Shown here in pieces: positions 5,550-6,486 of a stretch of 6,486 nucleotides of DNA. Numbering within the stretch: position 1 is the stretch's first letter; every line of letters starts with the position of its first letter. Both the position numbers and the translations under genes were made by a program. The DNA comes from Bacteroidales bacterium UBA2632 (GTDB lineage: Bacteria > Bacteroidota > Bacteroidia > Bacteroidales > Dysgonomonadaceae). The DNA lies in NCBI GenBank assembly GCA_002359825.1, contig DENY01000254.1, positions 763 to 7,248 on the forward strand, written 5' to 3'. The notes under the pieces are model-generated. The model was given only the letters and a program-made list of their open reading frames with translations, had not been told where the DNA came from and did no database searches.

Positions 5550-6486
5550 TTACTTGCGAGAATCTAATCGGAATGTTATATTCTTCGCATTCACCAACTC
5601 TTCATGTGAAATACGATATCCTTCTTTTTTCTTCCCATCAACAGTAATTGCGTTGATGTACAGCGCATCGTCATCCGTCTTTTTGGTTTCAATCACCAAC
5701 TCTTTTTTATCGTAATAATCAGGATTGAGTGACAGCGTAATTCTATCGAATACAGGGGACGTAAGTGTATAAGATGGATCGGTTGCATTGTCAGGATAGA
5801 AGCCCATCATAGAAAAATCGACCCATGCCGACATCGTTCCCGTATCATCATTACCTGGCAATCCATCTGGCGAGTTTTTGAAATGCTCTTGTATCAATTC
5901 TCTCACCAACTTCTGAGTGCGCCACTCTTCCCCCTTTATATAACTAAACAAGTAAGGATAGGAGATGTTAGGCTCGTTAGTAGGGTCGTAATGCTCTTCA
6001 TCAAACACCTGTTGTAGATGTTTCACAAATGCTTTTTCGTCTCCCATCAGTTTTATCAATCCAGGCACATCGTGTGGCACCATAAACGAATAGTTCCAAG
6101 CACTCCCTTCATGAAATCCAGGAACGTCTTCAAAGTTCTCTCCTTGTTTCGGATCAAAGGGCGACAGAAACTCGCCACTGGGCAATAACGGTCGGAATGT
6201 TTTATACTCTTTGGAGTAATATTTTTTGTAATTCATTGATTGTTTGTAAAATCTTTCAGCATCGTCATTCTTTCCCAATGCCTTTGCAAATTTGGACAAA
6301 GCGTTGTCCGCAATATAATATTCAAGGGCATGAGAAACAGAATTATCGAATTCAGATCGCAAGGGAACATAGCCCAGTGAGAGATAATCTTTATTGTCTT
6401 GTCGCAAGAAGTTTTCTTCAACCTTAGTTGCCGATTTATACATGGCTTCGTAAGCAGTTTCATAATCAAAACCGCGCAGTCCTTTC
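5550..6486 (-). CDS. GH92 alpha-mannosidase, C-terminal fragment
   Basis: The frame runs through to the window edge, so the gene is cut off at its 5' end; the 311 residues seen are the C-terminal part of a protein that is usually over 700 residues. The ATG at 6443 is internal, since coding continues upstream of it (residues KGLRGFDYETAYEA). Family 92 signatures, numbered in the fragment: VPGFHEGSAWNYSFMVPHD at 121-139, NEPNISYPYLFSYI at 170-183, EWRTQKLVRELI at 187-198, DGLPGNDDTGTMSAW at 207-221 and GFYP at 228-231, then a C-terminal beta region. GH92 enzymes are calcium-dependent exo-alpha-mannosidases, usually secreted or lipid-anchored, that trim host or fungal mannosides. Glu126 likely corresponds to the catalytic acid and Asp214 to the base (by motif position). 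The signal peptide lies outside the window. No polysaccharide-utilisation partner such as SusC/SusD is visible here. Confidence 0.93.
   Translation of the reverse strand, partial: KGLRGFDYETAYEAMYKSATKVEENFLRQDNKDYLSLGYVPLRSEFDNSVSHALEYYIADNALSKFAKALGKNDDAERFYKQSMNYKKYYSKEYKTFRPLLPSGEFLSPFDPKQGENFEDVPGFHEGSAWNYSFMVPHDVPGLIKLMGDEKAFVKHLQQVFDEEHYDPTNEPNISYPYLFSYIKGEEWRTQKLVRELIQEHFKNSPDGLPGNDDTGTMSAWVDFSMMGFYPDNATDPSYTLTSPVFDRITLSLNPDYYDKKELVIETKKTDDDALYINAITVDGKKKEGYRISHEELVNAKNITFRLDSRK

Overview
The window looks like chromosomal DNA of a Bacteroidetes bacterium, most likely order Bacteroidales. The reasons are AT-rich sequence, start codons without clear Shine-Dalgarno sequences, a family 92 alpha-mannosidase, and an RluF-type pseudouridine synthase with a long basic Gly/Arg/Ser-rich tail. 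No mobile element, CRISPR array, rRNA or tRNA was seen. The assignment rests on protein resemblance from memory; no search was run.

Left part (1-2563, plus strand). The window opens in the last 60 codons of a CurA-like NADPH-dependent alkenal/enone reductase. After 29 bases comes a complete YqhD-type iron-family NADPH aldehyde/alcohol dehydrogenase, so the two probably form an operon. A strong rho-independent terminator (1420-1466) separates them from an Old Yellow Enzyme of the YqjM/NamA/XenA type.

Middle (2564-3212). About 650 bases hold no recognised gene. Reading the minus strand by hand gives one candidate small gene (2956-3099, 47 residues, hydrophobic N-terminus). Its stop lies 3 bases before a hairpin that acts as a good terminator only on that strand. 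The same gap holds an 18-bp palindrome with a degenerate copy 42 bp upstream, and a doubtful minus-strand frame ending in a zinc-ribbon-like Cys pattern. At 3213-4229 (plus) lies an LLM-class flavin-dependent (luciferase-like) oxidoreductase, divergent from the candidate small gene.

Right part (4300-6486, minus strand). rluF (4398-5459) runs toward the LLM gene, and the two share a long hairpin terminator at 4299-4347 whose U-tract is better for rluF. Upstream of rluF, separated by 90 bases, is the C-terminal 311 residues of a GH92 alpha-mannosidase that runs off the window.

Working together: the four plus-strand enzymes (CurA-like, YqhD, Old Yellow Enzyme, LLM monooxygenase) all belong to families that handle reactive carbonyls, activated alkenes or flavin/NAD(P)H redox chemistry. 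A role in electrophile detoxification is plausible but inferred. rluF (rRNA modification) and the mannosidase (glycan breakdown) appear unrelated to it. The least explained part is the 2564-3212 gap; no clearly new multi-gene system is evident.
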